Positions 59,861-64,000 of a DNA stretch of 64,000 nucleotides are shown here, one piece after another. The stretch comes from Sambucus nigra (Eukaryota; Streptophyta; Magnoliopsida; Dipsacales; Adoxaceae): positions 395,433,049 through 395,497,048 of the forward strand of contig OX422211.1 in the NCBI GenBank assembly GCA_949130495.1, given 5' to 3'. Position numbers and translations under genes: made by a program. Position 1 is the stretch's first letter. The number at the start of each line of letters is the position of its first letter. The notes under the pieces are model-generated. The model was given only the letters and a program-made list of their open reading frames with translations, did not search any database and had not been told where the DNA came from.

Positions 59861-60169
59861 CTTTTCATAATTGAAAATGATAAATTTGACTGGATTTTAT
59901 ATTATCTTCTTTTAGATAATTTGTTCCAGGTAATATTGGTACTTGTATATTTTCAAAGCAATAGGAGGTTTACTATTACTACTTCTCTGGCCTTTTAAAA
60001 GGGTTTTTCCTTTTAATTTTCCCAATCATTATCAGGAAAATTCTTGTGCCAATTTTCTGAATGTTTATTTTTAAAATAAACATTATTACCAGATACCTGT
60101 AATTCAACGTTGTTTCGTTGTTTTTTAGGAGGTGGTTCTGTTATTTGGGGTAGTATTGTTTTGGTACTT

Positions 60170-60790
60170 CCAAGTCTCTCCAGTTGATTAATCTAGGCTG
60201 TATTGCTGAATCAAATGGTCGAGGTTCAAATATTTCTATAATATTTCTATCCACATTCTGTGTATTTGTATATGGTAGAGTTGTCAATTCATGGATTGTT
60301 TTCCAATGTATTTACATATTTCTAGAGGTATCTTTCATTCCTATCCCTTTGGTTTGGATTTTTATAATGACAGATTCCTCAATATTAGGGTCATTTATGG
60401 ATATAAAGAAATTTGGTTTTATGTTAAACCAAATAACTCCATTTACCAAATTGGATTGGACTCCTCCAATTATGACATTCATAGGGTTATTGAATCTTTT
60501 GTCTAAGACCACTATAGCTACGGGTGTATCCATACGTTGTCTAAACAGGGCAGTAATACATATTTGAATAAACCCAATATGAATATATTTCATATTTGGG
60601 TGTTTCTTCTTCCATCTGTTGATCTTTTTTAAATCAAAGAGTTTTATATCTGCTGTTTCATCATCTATTGAGCCAGCAGTAGTATTACCATTAAATTTTT
60701 CAAATATTCTTATTGAGAATAATTTGAATTTTGATAATTTATAGACATCTTCCTTTTTATAATTTGTCTTTGATTATCAATTTCTTGTAA
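60170..60790 (-). pseudogene. Movement protein, 30K-like, degenerate
   Basis: These proteins enlarge plasmodesmata for virus spread. The block 60593-60312 starts MKYIHIGFIQICITALF and includes LDKRFNNPMN, GGVQSNLVNGVIWFNIKPNF and SINDPNIEESV, matching the conserved order of Caulimoviridae movement proteins. Flanking parts on both sides are in other frames and contain stops (for example near 60660). It lies between the coat-like region and the protease. Confidence 0.75.
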
Positions 60791-60837
60791 CTGTTCGTTG
60801 GTAAAAGTGATTTCTTCTCCAACTATTTCACGAAGGG

Positions 60838-61220
60838 CTATTGTTTATAGCTCGTTTTCGCTACTTCCTCGTACTTCTGCAGTATTATACATAAATACGA
60901 GTTCTTCATCAGATGTTTTCGAATCAGATTCAAGCTCATATAAAATTTCATCAAAAGATTTGAAATTTTGTAGGAGCTCAGATTTTTGTCGAGTTCCATT
61001 TTTCTGAGTTTTCCCATTGTTGCAACCATTGTAAAACATCTCCTTGGAGTGTTGCAGCAAGGTAGTCTAAAAAATTTTCTTTAGACCATAAACTCTTATA
61101 ATTAGTAATGAGTATAAACATGGATTGTACCCACTCATTAATAGTTTGTTCTTGATCGTTAAAAGGTACATGCCTTAAATCAAGATAAATACCATGTTGA
61201 GATATATTTTGTTTGTTCAA
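60838..61220 (-). pseudogene. Coat-protein-like region
   Basis: The 80-codon block 61220-60978 reads NEWVQSMFILITNYKSLW and LDYLAATLQGDVLQWLQQW, a pattern like the core of caulimovirus coat proteins and related Gag domains. It overlaps a shifted frame (61060-60845) that is acidic and Ser-rich. I did not find the CCHC zinc finger. The assignment rests on pattern and order, so it is moderate. Confidence 0.55.
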
Positions 61221-61612
61221 ATTATCTCTTCTTAAGAGAAAAGGGTGTAGTTCGTCCTCATTCTTAGTATTGCTTGTAGAAGCTGTAGAAGTATTGCCTG
61301 TTTTAACAAAATCTTTTTTTCATTTTTATATGCAGGGGTTTGCTTATGATCTTCAAAAACTTCCCAATTTTGGAATTCCTCAAGTGGTTCTTCAGCCTTC
61401 CGTTTTCCATCAATTGTATTTACTACATGTGGTGGAAAATCTTCTTCATCAGATGAATATTGGTTTAATTAATACTGATAATGTTGTAATAGTTTTTCAT
61501 TTTCCAAATACGTGGTTTGTATTTGTTCAATGAGTTTATTACGTTCTGAGACAGTTAATATTGGATCTTTGTATAGATGTCTCCAATAATCTAATATTTC
61601 ACGAACGTTTAT
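61221..61612. other. Degenerate stretch inside the viral ORF 1 region
   Basis: No minus-strand frame longer than about 40 codons remains here. It links the coiled-coil block and the coat-like block and is probably a decayed part of one polyprotein. The plus-strand frame at 61213-61533 is a shadow. Confidence 0.45.
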
Positions 61613-62011
61613 TTATTCGGTGTAATTAAATTCTTCTGTTTGAAGAGCTTTAATTTCTTCCGAACCATAATATAACCTAGGAATTTTGGTATCCCCTGGG
61701 TTATTCATTCCAGTTTGTTCTAGATTTTGATTATCTATTTTGTTTAATAAATTTTCTATTTTTTGTTTAGTCTCCTCCTTTAGATCTAAATTTGAAACAG
61801 TTTCGAGTTGACTAATTTTTTTATCAACTTTTTTTAAGTTGAATTCAATACTATCTAGTTTTTTCTCTACATAATTTTGGTTTATTATCTGACGTCTTTC
61901 AGTTCGTTTTACCCAACTAAAGACTATATCAGTTAAACTATTTAAAGTAGTACTAATTTTACTAATATCATTTTCGAATTTTTTATCAATATGCAAACTA
62001 TGATTATACAT
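61613..62011 (-). CDS. Coiled-coil N-terminal part of viral ORF 1
   Basis: A 132-codon minus-strand frame starts at the ATG at 62011 and has strong heptad-like Leu/Ile spacing (KKLDSIEFNLKKVDKKISQL) with high Lys, Asn and Glu, so a coiled coil is likely. Its place ahead of the coat-like region suggests the N-terminal part of a coat polyprotein, or a separate virion-associated protein. The first option is favoured because the next frames follow closely. Confidence 0.5.
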   Translation of the reverse strand: MYNHSLHIDKKFENDISKISTTLNSLTDIVFSWVKRTERRQIINQNYVEKKLDSIEFNLKKVDKKISQLETVSNLDLKEETKQKIENLLNKIDNQNLEQTGMNNPGDTKIPRLYYGSEEIKALQTEEFNYTE

Positions 62012-62019
62012 AGACTCAT

Positions 62020-62625
62020 CTTTTTATAACCATGGTGGTAAACATTGTAAATTAATATTATTATTATTTAGATCATCCTTATCAGATTCCATTAGTACCT
62101 AAGACCTCCTATTATAGGCTGTTTCAAGTGCCTAAAACCGATTTTCCTAATGCCGATTGCTAATTACAGTAGCTTTTTGGCAAAACGGAAATATGGGCTT
62201 TGAAACAATATTAGGTATATGGGTTTTATGAAAACTTTTAAAGATTTTCAGAATAATATAATATTATTACTATGTTAAATTCATCGTGATTATAAAACAG
62301 ATGTATAAATATTATAATTTTTACAAAGACAGACGTAACTTAATTATGATATGGAGATTGTAATTGCATATATTAATTTTAGCGACAAAGCAAACATTAA
62401 TTTCAAATAACATAGTTATTTATATAAGACTGGGATTAAACGATATTTCATACAACAATTATTACGACACTTAGTTCCAATAACTCTATATTTTACTTTA
62501 AAATTTTCTCCAGAAACATAAGTTCGATGGTGGAGTATAATAGTTTCTACCTTAACATTCGTATTAACATAACAACATAAACATAATTAGAATACTAACC
62601 TTTGATAACAAGGTGTAACAAAGAT
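62020..62625 (-). other. Viral leader between primer site and ORF 1
   Basis: AT-rich sequence without a supported frame. It lies between the primer site at 62627-62633 and the first ORF at 62011 and would be the 5' untranslated leader. Confidence 0.5.
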
Positions 62626-62626
62626 C

Positions 62627-62633
62627 GATACCA
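62627..62633 (-). other. Viral tRNA-Met primer site, partial match
   Basis: The minus strand reads TGGTATC followed by GATCTTTG. The first seven bases match the tRNA-Met site TGGTATCAGAGC used by Caulimoviridae, and the rest is changed. The repeat between virus copies begins exactly here. Confidence 0.65.
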
Positions 62634-63010
62634 ATTACACAAGTGCGAAAATGATCGAGATATTATTAATACAAACTTGCTATTATTACATAAGTGGAGA
62701 GAGGAGAATATTACAAGAGAGAGGGAAGAGAAAGATTCAGAAGATAGAAGATGAAGATTGAGGAAGATTTACAAGTGAGGAGGATTTCTCCTTTTATAAC
62801 CTTCATTAAGGTTATTTAATTATTAAAGCAAACAAAACGTGGGCTGTAGAAAGAAAAAGTCTTAAAGTACACAGTAGGTGCACAGTAAAAAGCACACAGT
62901 AATTTCCAATAATTAAAAAAGCAAATTGTAACTGATTTGGATGTTTTTGTTTTAAACGTCCAAATCGTCATTGCATGCGTCAGCTGATTACTGATCGTAT
63001 GCGGGCCCCA
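62634..63010 (-). promoter_or_regulatory. Viral promoter and leader, copy 2
   Basis: On minus, an as-1-like TGACGCATGCAATGACG (62982-62966) lies about 165 bp upstream of TTATAAAAG (62799-62791), which is followed about 160 bp later by the primer site. It matches 56656-57045 closely; the TATA box is better preserved here. Open frames across it are not supported. Confidence 0.65.
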
Positions 63011-63068
63011 CTTCATGTGCTGGATTATTTGCAGTTGTCCATGTGGGTTAATTATCCACGTCCAATTG

Positions 63069-63761
63069 TCAAGCATCAAATGGATTGGCAATATTGGCCT
63101 CAGTGACAGAGTCAAATGACATACTATCGTTAGGGCTATGATTTGGAGGGCCATGTTGTTGTGCTTGTTCATATTCCTCCACATGGCTTAATTGTTCATA
63201 GGGAACGTCTAAATTATTTTTGTTTTTCAAGTTATTTAGAAACTCCCTAATAGCCGCTCGTTGTTCAAGCGATGTAGTATAATTTATCGGCAAATCGGTA
63301 ACAAATAGTCTCCTTCCAACAGTTACCATGAATTTTAAGGTTGTTTCCCGATAATAATAATCTGCATAATTTGAAATATTGATCAGGTTTTGTGATCAAT
63401 ATCTCGTAGTATCCAACTGGTCCAACAGTATAGTAAGTGCAATCTCCCAATTATGTTCAATTTCGTTCCATTCATAATCCTCAGTGGATCCGAGGAACCA
63501 GATTTGGTAGGGATGATAAAAAAATTCTCGAGACCGCCAACCAATTGTGCTAGTAATATGGAATGACAAATAGCGAGTATATTTGTACTTGCTTTTTGTC
63601 AAAACATGATAAATCATGGTTTTGATCATCATGGGTAAAAATTCTAAGTGATTGAAACAAGCTATACTTGAGAAGATTAGTTTGTTTACCAATCCCCATT
63701 CAATTGTTTCAATATCCCAAGGTGGATATCCTTCTTCAGTAATGAAATGCAGTTTTGGCAT
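63069..63761 (-). pseudogene. Extra viral coding region of unknown function (copy 2 only)
   Basis: Three overlapping minus-strand frames (63761-63396, 63450-63265 and 63329-63069) read as one protein of about 230 residues broken by two shifts. The first begins MPKLHFITEEGYPPWDIETI and is rich in Trp, Tyr and His; the last has a hydrophilic tail ending NIANPFDA. No family was recognised. It sits between the end of the viroplasmin ORF and the promoter. Copy 1 lacks it: there only about 25 bp separate the homologous flanks. It could be a viral accessory gene, or foreign DNA acquired by copy 2. Confidence 0.5.
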
Positions 63762-63904
63762 GTCATCACTGTAATTTAAGCTTTGATCAAAATGGAGTAA
63801 AAGACTTTTTATCTTTTGCTCGTGGTCCTCGATTTTTGGTAAAATTTCTATTTGAAATAGCGGACGTGGGAGAAGTACCTTTGCTTTTTCAAATAGGCAA
63901 ATTC

Positions 63905-64000
63905 TCCTAATAGTGTTGAAGATTTTGTCTGAAAAATTATTTTCTAGTAATTCAGAAAATTCTAGAAAAGTATCAATTTTTTCTAGAGAAAAATCTTCAT
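63905..64000 (-). pseudogene. C-terminal end of the second viroplasmin copy
   Basis: It matches 57143-57241 with a few substitutions, including the codons for the acidic EDFSLEK stretch at the window edge. The gene continues beyond the window. It proves that the second virus unit extends at least into this ORF. Confidence 0.75.

Larger units (their letters stand above)
56656..64000 (-). mobile_element. Endogenous pararetrovirus (Caulimoviridae), one unit plus part of a second
   Basis: Sequence 56656-57240 repeats at 62633-63010 and 63820-64000, so a nearly full genome unit (about 6 kb) is followed head-to-tail by part of another. Sense order on minus is coiled-coil ORF, coat-like region, movement protein, protease-RT-RNase H, viroplasmin, promoter/leader. 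Coat before movement protein, a separate polymerase ORF and a viroplasmin ORF resemble cavemovirus and solendovirus layouts. It is an old, broken genomic copy. Confidence 0.85.

Noticed and set aside
59425..60567. Plus-strand frames of 126-127 codons
   Set aside because: They are antisense shadows of the viral protease and movement protein regions.

Overview
The window is plant nuclear DNA, probably from a dicot, and reads as intergenic repeat-rich sequence. Nearly everything recognisable is transposon or endogenous virus: Ty3/gypsy elements of three kinds (Athila-like, Tekay/Del-like, Tat/Ogre-like), GAG-only LTR elements with a tRNA-Met primer site, solo LTRs, a Mutator-like element (MULE) with a captured ULP1 protease gene, and an integrated pararetrovirus. 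Reading frames carry many stops and frameshifts. No ordinary single-copy host gene, rRNA, tRNA or CRISPR array was recognised. The species cannot be told from sequence alone.

Layout. 1-1080: G/T-rich then A-rich sequence without genes. 1090-3950 (minus): Athila-like gag remnant, primer site and LTR. 3955-5072 (minus): end of a second gypsy element whose complete 581-bp LTR interrupts a MULE. 5073-15250: degenerate MULE, with a mudrA-type transposase on plus and a convergent DUF1985/ULP1-type pseudogene on minus. Its introns and spacers carry dozens of copies of a short motif (TGCGTGTACTTTA and its complement). 15384-27247: a Tekay/Del-like gypsy element inserted in a short tandem repeat; its 5' LTR was hit in turn by a GAG-only LTR element (17338-19189). 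27437-28762: a clean solo LTR. 28763-30055: AT-rich sequence and a long microsatellite.

30056-56500: a Tat/Ogre-like nest. It has two related LTRs, a block of two head-to-tail GAG-only elements (34118-40240), a degenerate gag-pol on plus (40619-47660), then two genes on minus. These are a DUF7745-like gene, split by a solo LTR at 49218-52147, and a plant mobile domain (PMD) gene. Each has its own TATA box and TGCCGATCGGCA-type palindromes, the same arrangement as in the LTR U3. A 47-bp minisatellite closes the region.

56656-64000 (minus): an endogenous Caulimoviridae sequence. One nearly full genome unit is followed by part of a second. Order in the sense direction: coiled-coil ORF, coat-like region, movement protein, protease-RT-RNase H, viroplasmin, promoter/leader. 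The second copy keeps about 0.8 kb of coding sequence between viroplasmin and promoter that the first lacks. The end of the first copy lies exactly at the tRNA primer site.

The items most worth a second look are the dispersed motif in the MULE, the LTR-like promoters of the antisense genes, the four small hairpins ahead of the viroplasmin ORF, and the extra viral ORF with its microinversion replacement.
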